From Nocardioides sp. (GTDB lineage Bacteria; Actinomycetota; Actinomycetes; Propionibacteriales; Nocardioidaceae), in contig JACJWV010000012.1 in the NCBI GenBank assembly GCA_020636915.1, positions 62,001 to 126,000 of the forward strand: 64,000 bases of DNA, in the 5' to 3' direction. A program made the position numbers and the translations under genes. Below, in pieces: positions 32,986-40,698 of this stretch (position 1 is its first letter; the number at the start of each line of letters is the position of its first letter). The notes below the pieces were generated by a model that saw only the letters and a list, made by a program, of their open reading frames with translations, did no database searches and was not told the origin of the DNA.

Positions 32986-35736
32986 GTGACCGAGACCCCC
33001 ACCGACGGCGGCACCACTCCCCCCGAGGGCCCGGGCGGCCGGATCGAACCCGTGGAGCTGCAGACCTCGATGCAGCGCGCGTACATCGACTACGCGATGG
33101 CCGTCATCGTCGGCCGCGCGCTCCCCGACGTGCGCGACGGCCTCAAGCCCGTGCACCGCCGGGTGCTCTACGCGATGTACGACGGCGGCTACCGTCCCGA
33201 CCGCGGGTTCTCCAAGTGCTCCCGCGTGGTGGGCGACGTCATGGGTCAGTACCACCCCCACGGCGACACCGCGATCTACGACACCCTCGTCCGGCTCGCC
33301 CAGCCCTGGGTGATGCGGGCCCCGCTCGTCCACGGCCAGGGCAACTTCGGCTCGCCGGGCAACGACTCCGCCGCGGCGATGCGGTACACCGAGTGCCGGA
33401 TGGCCCCGCTGGCCATGGAGATGGTCCGCGACATCGAGCAGGAGACCGTCGACTTCCAGCCCAACTACGACGGCCGCTCCGAGGAGCCCGTCGTCCTCCC
33501 GTCCCGCTTCCCGAACCTGCTGGTCAACGGATCCGCCGGCATCGCGGTCGGCATGGCCACCAACATCCCCCCGCACAACCTCGGGGAGGTCGCCGAGGGG
33601 GCGAAGTGGGCGCTGGAGCACCCCGACGCGACCCGTGAGGAGCTCCAGGACGCCCTGATCGAGCGGATCAAGGGCCCCGACTTCCCCAACGGCGCGCTGA
33701 TCGTGGGCCACCAGGGCATCGAGCAGGCCTACCGCACCGGCCGCGGCTCGGTCACCCAGCGCGCGGTGATCGAGGTCGACGAGGACAGCAAGGGCCGCAC
33801 CTGCCTGGTGATCACCGAGCTGCCCTACATGGTCAACCCCGACAACCTCGCGCTGAAGATCGCCGAGCTCGCGGACTCCGGCAAGGTGCAGGGCATCTCC
33901 GACGTCCGTGACGACACCTCCGACCGCACCGGCCAGCGGCTGGTCGTCGTGCTCAAGCGCGACGCCGTCGCCCGGGTGGTCCTCAACAACCTTCTCAAGC
34001 ACACCGAGCTGCAGACCAACTTCAGCGCCAACATGCTGGCGCTGGTCGACGGCGTCCCGCGCACGCTCTCGATCGACCAGTTCATCAGCAATTGGGTCAC
34101 CCACCAGGTCGAGGTCATCCGCCGGCGCACGGAGTTCCGGCTCCGCGAGGCCGAGAAGCGGGCCCACGTCCTGCGCGGCCTGGTCAAGGCGCTCGACCAG
34201 CTCGACGAGGTGATCGCGCTGATCCGCCGGTCGCCCGAGGTCGACGACGCCCGCCGGGGGCTGATCGAGCTCCTCGAGATCGACGAGATCCAGGCCAACG
34301 CGATCCTCGACATGCAGCTGCGCCGGCTGGCCGCGCTCGAGCGCCAGAAGATCATCGACGACCTCGCCAAGATCGAGCTCGAGATCGCCGACCTCGAGGA
34401 CATCCTCGCGAACGTGTCGCGGCAGCGGCAGATCGTCGCCGACGAGCTCACCGAGATCGTCGACAAGTACGGCGACGACCGCCGCACCCAGATCATCGCC
34501 GCCGACGGGGACCTCTCGATGGAGGACCTGATCCCCGACGAGGACCTGGTCGTCTCGATCACCCGCGGCGGCTACGCCAAGCGGACCCGTGCCGACCAGT
34601 ACCGCACCCAGAAGCGCGGCGGGAAGGGCGTGCGGGGCGCGGCCCTGCGCGGCGACGACGTGGTCGAGCACTTCATCGCCACGACCAACCACCACTGGCT
34701 GCTGTTCTTCACCACGGCCGGCCGGGTCTACCGGACCAAGGCCTACAACCTCCCGGAGGCCTCGCGCGACGCCAGGGGCGGGCACGTCGCCGGCCTGCTG
34801 TCGTTCCAGCCCGACGAGAGCATCGCCCAGGTGCTGGCGATCCGGGACTACGAGCAGGCGCCGTACCTCGTGCTCGCCACGCGCAGCGGCCTGGTGAAGA
34901 AGACCCGGCTGGGTGACTACAACAGTCCCCGGCAGGCCGGCGTCATCGCCATCAACTTCCGCGAGGACGACGACGAGCTCATCGGCGCCGAGCTGGTCGA
35001 GCCCGCCGACGACATCCTGCTGGTCTCCCGCAAGGGCCAGGCCATCCGGTTCCGCGCCGACGACGCACAGCTGCGGCCGATGGGCCGGGCGACGTCCGGC
35101 GTCACCGGCATGAAGTTCCGCAGCGACGCCGACTCCGTGCTCTCGATGTCGGTGATCCGAGCCGACCAGGTCGCGGCCGAGGAGGCCGCCGAGGCCACCC
35201 TTCGAGACGCTCGCAAGCTCGCTCCTCAGGGACCGCCTGTCGATGCACCGATCCAGGCTGGAGACCTGCCCGACGTGAAGGAGCAGTACGTCTTCACGAT
35301 CACCGACGGTGGCTTCGCCAAGCGGTCCCGGATCTCGGAGTACCGCACGACCAACCGCGGTGGCCTCGGGATCAAGGCGATGGCACTGGCCAACGAGGAC
35401 CGCGGCCAGCTGGTCGGCGCGTTCATCGTGGTCGAGGGTGACGAGATCCTCTCGATCACCCAGGGCGGTCAGGTCGTGCGGAGCCCGATCAACGCCGACT
35501 TCCGCCCGACCGGCCGCTCGACCATGGGTGTGAAGTTCGTGACGCCCAAGTCCGGTGACGCCGTCGCCGTCGTCGCCCGCTCGATCGAGGCGCGCGAGGA
35601 CGAGGCGGCGGACGAGGCGGCGGAGGCGACCGAGCCGAGCAACGAGGCGCCGGAGGCAACCGACGACGCCGTGAAATCGTCTGTTGAGGGTACGGATGCA
35701 ACAATCGACGAGTCCGACACCGACGAGAGAGAGTAA
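32986..35736 (+). CDS. gyrA: DNA gyrase subunit A, with a repeat-derived insertion in the C-terminal domain
   Basis: 916 aa, longer than the ~840 aa of mycobacteria. N-terminal winged helix and tower, quinolone-region GDTAIYD (93-99), catalytic Tyr134 in MRYTECRM, coiled-coil arm, then a C-terminal beta-pinwheel of repeated GGYAKR/GGFAKR blades. The blade loop after MSVIRADQVAAEEAAEA contains about 14 residues (TLRDARKLAPQG, 738-749) encoded by a dispersed palindromic repeat (35198-35230). The frame is maintained and the next blade (GGFAKRSRISEYR) is intact. The acidic tail (from about 870) is disordered. GTG start with GAGAGAG upstream. 51 bp after gyrB. Confidence 0.97.
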   Translation: MTETPTDGGTTPPEGPGGRIEPVELQTSMQRAYIDYAMAVIVGRALPDVRDGLKPVHRRVLYAMYDGGYRPDRGFSKCSRVVGDVMGQYHPHGDTAIYDTLVRLAQPWVMRAPLVHGQGNFGSPGNDSAAAMRYTECRMAPLAMEMVRDIEQETVDFQPNYDGRSEEPVVLPSRFPNLLVNGSAGIAVGMATNIPPHNLGEVAEGAKWALEHPDATREELQDALIERIKGPDFPNGALIVGHQGIEQAYRTGRGSVTQRAVIEVDEDSKGRTCLVITELPYMVNPDNLALKIAELADSGKVQGISDVRDDTSDRTGQRLVVVLKRDAVARVVLNNLLKHTELQTNFSANMLALVDGVPRTLSIDQFISNWVTHQVEVIRRRTEFRLREAEKRAHVLRGLVKALDQLDEVIALIRRSPEVDDARRGLIELLEIDEIQANAILDMQLRRLAALERQKIIDDLAKIELEIADLEDILANVSRQRQIVADELTEIVDKYGDDRRTQIIAADGDLSMEDLIPDEDLVVSITRGGYAKRTRADQYRTQKRGGKGVRGAALRGDDVVEHFIATTNHHWLLFFTTAGRVYRTKAYNLPEASRDARGGHVAGLLSFQPDESIAQVLAIRDYEQAPYLVLATRSGLVKKTRLGDYNSPRQAGVIAINFREDDDELIGAELVEPADDILLVSRKGQAIRFRADDAQLRPMGRATSGVTGMKFRSDADSVLSMSVIRADQVAAEEAAEATLRDARKLAPQGPPVDAPIQAGDLPDVKEQYVFTITDGGFAKRSRISEYRTTNRGGLGIKAMALANEDRGQLVGAFIVVEGDEILSITQGGQVVRSPINADFRPTGRSTMGVKFVTPKSGDAVAVVARSIEAREDEAADEAAEATEPSNEAPEATDDAVKSSVEGTDATIDESDTDERE
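35198..35230. repeat. REP-like palindrome inserted in frame within gyrA
   Basis: CCCTTCGAGACGCTCGC followed by AAGCTCGCTCCTCAGGG: flanking CCCT/AGGG arms and the GCTCGCAAGCTCGC core match the dispersed repeat also seen between dnaN and gnd (shared CTCGCAAGCTC 11-mer). Here it is translated. Confidence 0.6.
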
Positions 35737-35742
35737 CGGCTG

Positions 35743-36261
35743 ATGACCGATCGCCAGGACACCGCCGTTCGTGCGCCCCTGGGCGAGCGGATCTCGGCCA
35801 AGCTCAGCCGGGCGGCCGACGAGCACCGTGCGAACGCCCAGCCCGAGTCGGCCAAGGCCGCGAAGAAGGCCGCCGTCGGCAAGCGCCCGCCGCGGCGCGC
35901 GCGCCTGCGACTGACCCGGATCGACCCGTGGTCGGTGATGAAGACGTCGTTCCTCCTGGCGGTCGCCCTCGGCGTCGTCACGGTCGTGTCGGTCTTCATC
36001 ATCTGGTCGGTGCTCGCCGCTGCCGGTGTGTGGGACTCCATCAACCAGACCGTGCAGGACGTGGTCGGCGGCCAGGACGCCGAGGGCTGGGACGTCGAGA
36101 CCTACGTCGGCATGTCGCGGGTGATGGGCTTCACGATCCTCGTCGCGTGCGTCGACGTCATCTTGATCACCGCGATCGCGACCCTCAGCGCGTTCCTCTA
36201 CAACATGTCCGCAGCACTGCTCGGCGGCGTCGAGCTGACGCTGGCCGAGGACGAGCGCTGA
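35743..36261 (+). CDS. DUF3566 transmembrane protein (Rv0007-like)
   Basis: 172 aa. A basic cytoplasmic N-terminus (about 1-60, PPRRARLRLTRIDPWSVMK) is followed by two membrane helices (about 66-92 and 125-150) around a short loop. DUF3566 proteins follow gyrA throughout actinobacteria; function unknown. The ATG lies 6 bp after the gyrA stop with GAGAGAG upstream, so it is co-transcribed with gyrase. Confidence 0.9.
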   Translation: MTDRQDTAVRAPLGERISAKLSRAADEHRANAQPESAKAAKKAAVGKRPPRRARLRLTRIDPWSVMKTSFLLAVALGVVTVVSVFIIWSVLAAAGVWDSINQTVQDVVGGQDAEGWDVETYVGMSRVMGFTILVACVDVILITAIATLSAFLYNMSAALLGGVELTLAEDER

Positions 36262-36299
36262 GGGTTGTCGCTCGGCCGGTCGTCGGCGGGCACCCCGTT

Positions 36300-36329
36300 T
36301 TGTCGCCCCCTTCGCAGATCCGGTAATGT
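36300..36329 (+). promoter_or_regulatory. Promoter of tRNA-Ile
   Basis: TTGTCG (36300-36305) and TAATGT (36324-36329) with an 18-bp spacer, ending 15 bp before the tRNA. Confidence 0.55.
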
Positions 36330-36344
36330 CACGCCTCGGTTCAC

Positions 36345-36418
36345 GGGCCTATAGCTCAGACGGTTAGAGCGCTTCCCTGATAAGGAAGAGGTCACAGGTT
36401 CAAGTCCTGTTAGGCCCA
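36345..36418 (+). tRNA. tRNA-Ile (anticodon GAT)
   Basis: 74 nt cloverleaf: acceptor GGGCCTA pairs TAGGCCC, D-arm with GGTTAG, anticodon stem CTTCC/GGAAG with loop CTGATAA (GAT), T-arm with GTTCAAG, discriminator A. CCA is not encoded. Conserved downstream of the gyrase operon in actinobacteria. Confidence 0.97.
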
Positions 36419-36472
36419 CTCGCCAGGGGTTCCGCCCCTCGGTCCCCGGTCCCGATCCAGTGGGAGTGCAGC

Positions 36473-36598
36473 ATGAAGAAGATCCTGGTCCTCGCCCTCC
36501 TCGTCGGCGCCGCCGTCGTCGTCAAGCGCAAGCTCGACGAGGGCAAGAAGGAGCAGGCGCTCTGGGCCGAGGCGACCGACCCGGTCGAGCGCGCCTGA
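36473..36598 (+). CDS. DLW-39-like micro-protein
   Basis: 41 aa, below most ORF cut-offs. MKKILVLALLVGAAVVVKRK gives one membrane helix, then a charged segment ending EQALWAEATDPVERA. This matches the actinobacterial DLW-39 family, whose members end in a (D)LWAEATD-type motif and sit between the gyrA-linked tRNAs. GGGAG lies 7-8 bases upstream of the ATG. Function unknown. Confidence 0.8.
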   Translation: MKKILVLALLVGAAVVVKRKLDEGKKEQALWAEATDPVERA

Positions 36599-36632
36599 GT
36601 CGCTCGCTCCACCGCTGCACCCCGCTCCACCG

Positions 36633-36708
36633 GGGGCCTTGGCGCAATTGGTAGCGCACCTGCTTTGCAAGCAGGGGGTTAGGGGTTCGAGTCCCCTAGG
36701 CTCCACCA
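36633..36708 (+). tRNA. tRNA-Ala (anticodon TGC)
   Basis: 76 nt including an encoded CCA end. Acceptor GGGGCCT pairs AGGCTCC (one G-T), anticodon stem CCTGC/GCAGG around TTTGCAA (TGC), T-loop TTCGAGT. The neighbouring tRNA-Ile does not encode CCA. Confidence 0.97.
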
Positions 36709-36774
36709 TGCTGTCTTGTCCCAGCTCGCGGACATGGCGCCATGGGTAGCGGTCCGCCCACCCCGTGACTCCGT

Positions 36775-36829
36775 GGGGAATCCCTGCACTTCGTGGGTGT
36801 TGCAACACCCATCAAGTCCAGGGATCCCC
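36775..36829. repeat. Long imperfect palindrome downstream of tRNA-Ala
   Basis: A 28-base left arm (GGGGAATCCCTGCACTTCGT...) and 27-base right arm (...ATCAAGTCCAGGGATCCCC) are complementary except for one bulged A and three mismatches, centred on the perfect GGGTGTTGCAACACCC. It is the main content of the 263-bp gap between tRNA-Ala and the next gene. It could be a terminator or a small mobile palindromic unit. Confidence 0.65.
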
Positions 36830-36971
36830 GGTCAGCCGGGGAAACCTGCAGGGGCGCCGTCGACCAGGCTGAGGGCCGAACACCGGACGCGCACGGCGCC
36901 GCGGCCCTACGCTGGCCGTGTCGAGAGATCGGCACCGATCCCGGGCGGGCCACGAGGATCGGAGGACCGAC

Positions 36972-37184
36972 GTGTACGTGCTCATGAGCGACGCGGGCTG
37001 GATCAGCCTGGGGATCATCGGGCTGATCATCTGGGTGGCCATCGCCTTCTGGCCGGCCCGGGTGGCGGGCCGCAAGGGGCACAGCTTCTTCGGCTACTTC
37101 GTGCTGAGCCTGATCTGCTTCCCGCTGGCGCTGATCCTGGCCTACGTGGTCAAGGACCGCGCCGGCCTGTACGTGCGCGGCTGA
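36972..37184 (+). CDS. Small two-helix membrane protein
   Basis: 70 aa from GTG 36972, which has GGAGGA 5 bases upstream. Helix 1 about 8-28 (WISLGIIGLIIWVAIAFW), a short RVAGRKGHS cytoplasmic hairpin, helix 2 about 38-58 (FFGYFVLSLICFPLALILAY), then VKDRAG. No known domain is recognised; similar short proteins are widespread. Single gene between the palindrome and the convergent MBL gene. Confidence 0.65.
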   Translation: MYVLMSDAGWISLGIIGLIIWVAIAFWPARVAGRKGHSFFGYFVLSLICFPLALILAYVVKDRAGLYVRG

Positions 37185-37188
37185 CCGC

Positions 37189-37965
37189 TCACGAGCCCGC
37201 GAGCTCGGCGTACTCGCTCGGGTCGTGGGCGCAGAAGACGGTGACCTCGTCGCCGTGCGAGCGCTGCAGCTCCCGCAGCCGCTCCTGGTTGGCGCGCCGG
37301 CGCTTGTCGTCGACCGCCATCAGCGCCTGGAAGGTGCGCAGCGCGACGGGGGCGGCCGGTGGCGTGTCCTTCTCCGAGGCGTGGAAGTAGGAGTCGCCGG
37401 CGTGCAGGAGCCAGGTGCCGTCGGGGCGGCGTACGGCGACGCCGCAGTGCCCGCGCGTGTGGCCCTGCAGCGGGACGAGGAGCACGTCGTCTGCCAGCGC
37501 GGTCACCGAGCCGAAACCGAACCACGGGTCGCCTGGCACGTCGTGGCGCACCCACCGCGGGACGTGCGCGCGCTGCACCTCGAGGTAGCGGGCGCGCTCG
37601 CGCGCGGTCGGGTGCAGGGCGGCCTCGAGCTCGTCGGTGAACACGTGCACCCGGGCGTCCGGGAAGTCGGCGAGGCCGCCCACGTGGTCGAGGTCGAGGT
37701 GGGTCAGCGCGATGTCGGCGACCTCGCGCGGGTCGTGACCCAGGGCGCGGACCTGGGCGACCGCGGTCTCGGCGGGGTCGAGGACGGGGCGGACCACCGA
37801 GCGGAACGGCCGGCCGAGGCGCTTGGGGTCGGCGCAGTCCGCGGCCCCGAAGCCGGTGTCGACGAGCAGCAGGCCCTCCGGCCGCTCGACCAGGAGGCAG
37901 TGCGCGACCATCGGCGGGCTCGCGAGCGGGCGCATGCTCGCGCAGTTGAGGTGCCGGATCGTCAT
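37189..37965 (-). CDS. Metallo-beta-lactamase-fold hydrolase
   Basis: 258 aa. Metal-binding motif THLDLDHVGG (H-x-D-x-DH variant of HxHxDH), later QGHTRGHCG, LHAGDSYFH and CAHDPSEY supply the other ligands. This pattern is closest to quorum-lactonase-like and glyoxalase-II-like MBL proteins; the substrate is unknown. Third gene of the minus-strand set GntR-hydroxylase-MBL, 18 bp after the hydroxylase stop. The ATG at 37965 has no strong Shine-Dalgarno. Confidence 0.82.
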   Translation of the reverse strand: MTIRHLNCASMRPLASPPMVAHCLLVERPEGLLLVDTGFGAADCADPKRLGRPFRSVVRPVLDPAETAVAQVRALGHDPREVADIALTHLDLDHVGGLADFPDARVHVFTDELEAALHPTARERARYLEVQRAHVPRWVRHDVPGDPWFGFGSVTALADDVLLVPLQGHTRGHCGVAVRRPDGTWLLHAGDSYFHASEKDTPPAAPVALRTFQALMAVDDKRRRANQERLRELQRSHGDEVTVFCAHDPSEYAELAGS

Positions 37966-37983
37966 GCCGCGATCCTGACGGGT

Positions 37984-38724
37984 TCAGTCGGCCTCGGTGG
38001 CGTGCAGCGACCGTACGGTGGGGGAGGTCTGGACCGTCGCCGGGTCGGGGTAGGTCCCGAACAGCCGGTCCGCCGTACCCGCCGTGGTGACGGTGAACCA
38101 GTAGTGCTCGCTCTTGTAGTGGTGCAGCCGGTGGTTGCGCCACACCGACCGGTACCACCGCGACCGCGGTCGGTAGTCGCTGTGCACGAGGTAGTGGGTC
38201 CACTCGTAGCCCAGCTTGATGCCGTAGACCGAGACCAGCAGCGTGAACATGCCTGTCGTCGTCGGCGTCGCGAGCCATGCGACCACGACGTACGACGGCA
38301 GCAGCCACACCAGCGCCGGCCACGGGATGAACACCAGCGGGATGTCGCGGGGGTCGGCGTGGTGGGCACGGTGCTTGCGCGCGAGCAGCGAGTCGACCTC
38401 GACGGGGCCGAATCGGCGCGGGCGCCAGTGCAGGATGCACACGTGGATGACCCACTCGATGACGGGGAAGAGCGCGACCAGTCCGACGGGGACCAGTGCC
38501 TCCCACCACGAGCCGCGGCCCGCGAGCACGCGGCCGACGACCGCCGCGACGAGGAAGGCCGAGATCATCCATGGGCTCGGCGCGCGCCAGAACGAGCGCC
38601 ACGCGGTCCCGAGCGTGACGTTCGTGCGGCGGGCGCCGGTGATCCGCTGCTCGTCGGCGGCGAGCCGCTGTGCTGCGAGCGCGTCGACCTCGGCCGGCGA
38701 GAGGGCGTCCTGGGGCTGGGTCAT
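37984..38724 (-). CDS. Fatty acid hydroxylase/desaturase superfamily membrane protein
   Basis: 246 aa. Histidine clusters of the diiron superfamily: EWVIHVCILH, ARKHRAHH, EWTHYLVHSDY and NHRLHHYKSEHYWF, placed between four to five membrane helices. Probably hydroxylates a lipid or sterol-like substrate with O2. The ATG overlaps the regulator stop (ATGA), so it is co-transcribed and is the likely target of that regulator. Confidence 0.88.
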   Translation of the reverse strand: MTQPQDALSPAEVDALAAQRLAADEQRITGARRTNVTLGTAWRSFWRAPSPWMISAFLVAAVVGRVLAGRGSWWEALVPVGLVALFPVIEWVIHVCILHWRPRRFGPVEVDSLLARKHRAHHADPRDIPLVFIPWPALVWLLPSYVVVAWLATPTTTGMFTLLVSVYGIKLGYEWTHYLVHSDYRPRSRWYRSVWRNHRLHHYKSEHYWFTVTTAGTADRLFGTYPDPATVQTSPTVRSLHATEAD

Positions 38725-39485
38725 GACTCCTCCGTCGTGAGGGGTGAGTCCGTCGTGAGGGGCGAGGACAGTGCGTCGAGCGCGGAGAGGATGCTCGCGG
38801 TGGCCGGTCGCAGGACCCGGTCGGCCGCGGCCCGGGCGGTCTCCGGGTCCCCGGCGGCGATCGCGACCGTGAGGACGCGATAGGCGCCGACCTGGCCGAC
38901 CTCCTCGGCCATGACGGGGGCCAGCGCCTCGAGCGCGGGCTCGTACGCCGCCCGCAGGCTGTTGAACATCAACCGGAACACCATCGAGTCGGCGGCGTCG
39001 ACGACGTGGTCCCAGAACGTCAGCGCCTGGACCTGCCGCTCGACGTCGGCACCCGGCCCCTGGGCCGCCGCGAGCGCGTCGACGGTCTCGGTCAGCACGG
39101 CCTCGAGCGCGGGTCCGCCGCGCTCGGCTGCCAGCGCCGCGACCCCGGGCCCGACGACCAGGCGCGCCTCGAGCACGCTGCGGGCGACGGCCGCGTCCAG
39201 CACCCCGCCGCGCACCAGCAGCCGCGGCAGCAGGTCCATGCCGGCGTACCGGCGGAAGTCGCGCACCGTGGTCGCGCCGCCGTGACGCACCTCGAGCAGC
39301 CGGGTCTGGGCCATGCGCTGGAGCGCCTCGCGGACGGCCGGGCGGGAGACGCCGAGAACCTCGGCCAGCCGCCGCTCGCTCGGGAGCGGCTCGCCGGCGC
39401 CGATCCCGCCGTCGACGACCTCGGCGAGCACCTGGTCGAAGACCTCGTCGGGCACGGAGCGGCGGGTCACGGGTTGGAGGGGCAC
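38721..39485 (-). CDS. GntR-family regulator, FadR/FCD subfamily
   Basis: 254 aa. N-terminal winged helix (SVPDEVFDQVLAEVVDGGIG, LPSERRLAEVLGVSRPAVREAL, wing VRHGGATTV), then an FCD helical ligand domain (about 85-230) with the metal-coordinating region AALTFWDHVVDAAD-like segment. The start is taken as the GTG at 39485 (PLQPVTRRSVPDE, the usual FadR N-terminus). It lies 7 bp downstream of a TTGACC/TACCGT promoter, so is leaderless; a TTG at 39521 would overlap that promoter. The C-terminus has a duplicated SPLTTDSPLTTE. Confidence 0.88.
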   Translation of the reverse strand: MPLQPVTRRSVPDEVFDQVLAEVVDGGIGAGEPLPSERRLAEVLGVSRPAVREALQRMAQTRLLEVRHGGATTVRDFRRYAGMDLLPRLLVRGGVLDAAVARSVLEARLVVGPGVAALAAERGGPALEAVLTETVDALAAAQGPGADVERQVQALTFWDHVVDAADSMVFRLMFNSLRAAYEPALEALAPVMAEEVGQVGAYRVLTVAIAAGDPETARAAADRVLRPATASILSALDALSSPLTTDSPLTTEES

Positions 39486-39491
39486 CGCGGC

Positions 39492-39559
39492 ACGGTAGGT
39501 CGGTGCTGATCCGGTGGTCAAGTGGTCAGACCAGATGGTGGACCCGTACGCTGGCCGGT
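39492..39559. promoter_or_regulatory. Divergent promoters with FCD-regulator operator
   Basis: Minus strand: TTGACC (39521-39516), 18 bp, then TACCGT just before GTG 39485. Plus strand: TACGCT (39547-39552) 7 bp before the SURF1 GTG. The perfect palindrome TGGTC-A-GACCA (39523-39533) matches the TGGT-N3-ACCA operator of FadR-type regulators and abuts the minus-strand -35 while covering the plus-strand -35 region. Confidence 0.6.
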
Positions 39560-40312
39560 GTGTCCAGCAAGCTCGCCCCGCGGTACTGGGGTGGCCACCT
39601 GCTGGCCCTGGTCGCGGTCGGCGTGGCGCTCTGGCTGGGCCTGTGGCAGTACGGCGCCTGGCAGGCGCACCGGGACGCTGAAGCGGCCGATCTGACGGGC
39701 GCGAGACCGGTCCCGCTCGCCGACGTGATGGGTCCCGACGACCCGTTCCCCGGGACGAAGGTCGGGCAGCCGGTCACCCTGGCCGGGACCTGGGTGCCGT
39801 CGGGGACGCTCTTCGTGTCGGGGCGCGAGCGCGACGGCGTCGACGGGTACTGGGTGGTGACCCCGGTCGCGGTCGGCGGCCCGGACGCCGCCGCGCTGCC
39901 GGTGGTCCGGGGGTGGGTCTCCGACCCCGCCGAGGCGCCGGCCCCGCCGACGGGGAGCGTGCGCCTGGACGCCTGGCTGCAGCCCCCCGAGGGCACCGGC
40001 GAGGTCGACGACGACCCCGGCGACGACGTGCTCCCGCAGCTGCGCATCGCCGACGTCATCCAGCACGTCGACCAGGACCTGTACGGCGCCTACGGCGTGG
40101 CCGAGGAGCCCGGGCCCGGCCTGGAGCAGGCCTCTCCCGAGCAGCTCCCCGACGTCGGTGCGCTCACCAGCATCCGCAACCTGCTCTACGCCGTCGAGTG
40201 GTGGTTCTTCGGTGCCTTCGCCGCGTTCATCTGGTGGCGGTGGGTGACCGAGGCGACACCGGAGGAGGTCGCCGCCCAGGAGGCCGCCGACCGCTCGCAG
40301 GTCACTCCGTAG
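39560..40312 (+). CDS. SURF1-family cytochrome oxidase assembly protein
   Basis: 250 aa. N-terminal helix (HLLALVAVGVALWLGLWQYGAWQ) and C-terminal helix (WWFFGAFAAFIWWRWV) flank a periplasmic SURF1 domain containing VTLAGTWVPSGTLFVSGRER and GYWVVTPV. Thought to help heme a insertion into cytochrome c oxidase. Leaderless GTG at 39560. It is followed by two short-gap genes, so it may head a plus-strand operon through 42532. Confidence 0.88.
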   Translation: MSSKLAPRYWGGHLLALVAVGVALWLGLWQYGAWQAHRDAEAADLTGARPVPLADVMGPDDPFPGTKVGQPVTLAGTWVPSGTLFVSGRERDGVDGYWVVTPVAVGGPDAAALPVVRGWVSDPAEAPAPPTGSVRLDAWLQPPEGTGEVDDDPGDDVLPQLRIADVIQHVDQDLYGAYGVAEEPGPGLEQASPEQLPDVGALTSIRNLLYAVEWWFFGAFAAFIWWRWVTEATPEEVAAQEAADRSQVTP

Positions 40313-40322
40313 GCTGAGCGTC

Positions 40323-40667
40323 GTGAAGCTGTTCTGGACCTACCGGGTGCTGGCCTTCGTGGTGGGCATCCTGCTCGCCTTCTGCTCGTTCGTCGCGCTC
40401 CCGCTGCGCTACCTGCCCGCCGAGGGCAGCGACCTGCAGCGCCTGGGCGAGACCCTGAGCATCATGTGGGTCGCGCACGGATGGGCCTTCATGGCGTACG
40501 TCGTCGTCACGTTCCTGCTGGCCCGCCGGATGCGCTGGTCGATCACGTTCACCCTGCTCAACCTGGTCGCGGGTCTGGTCCCGCTGCTGATCTTCTGGGT
40601 CGAGCACAAGGTCAACCTCAAGGTGCGTGCCGAGCACCCCGAGCTCGTGGGACCCTCTCCCGTGTGA
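40323..40667 (+). CDS. DUF3817 integral membrane protein
   Basis: 114 aa. Three helices: about 5-28 (YRVLAFVVGILLAFCSFVAL), 50-68 (VAHGWAFMAYVVVTFLLA) and 74-92. The pattern LFWTYRVLAFVVG and HGWAFMAYVV is that of DUF3817, found beside SURF1 or transporters in actinobacteria; function unknown. GTG start 10 bp after the SURF1 stop. Confidence 0.88.
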   Translation: MKLFWTYRVLAFVVGILLAFCSFVALPLRYLPAEGSDLQRLGETLSIMWVAHGWAFMAYVVVTFLLARRMRWSITFTLLNLVAGLVPLLIFWVEHKVNLKVRAEHPELVGPSPV

Positions 40668-40698
40668 CCCACCGACCGTCGTCGCCCGGCCGCGTGCG

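Noticed and set aside
29896..35826. 1,976-codon open frame antisense to recF, dciA, gyrB and gyrA
   Set aside because: It crosses clearly real genes on the other strand, has Val/Gly/Arg/Asp-heavy noise composition and no domain; an artefact of high GC lacking stops.
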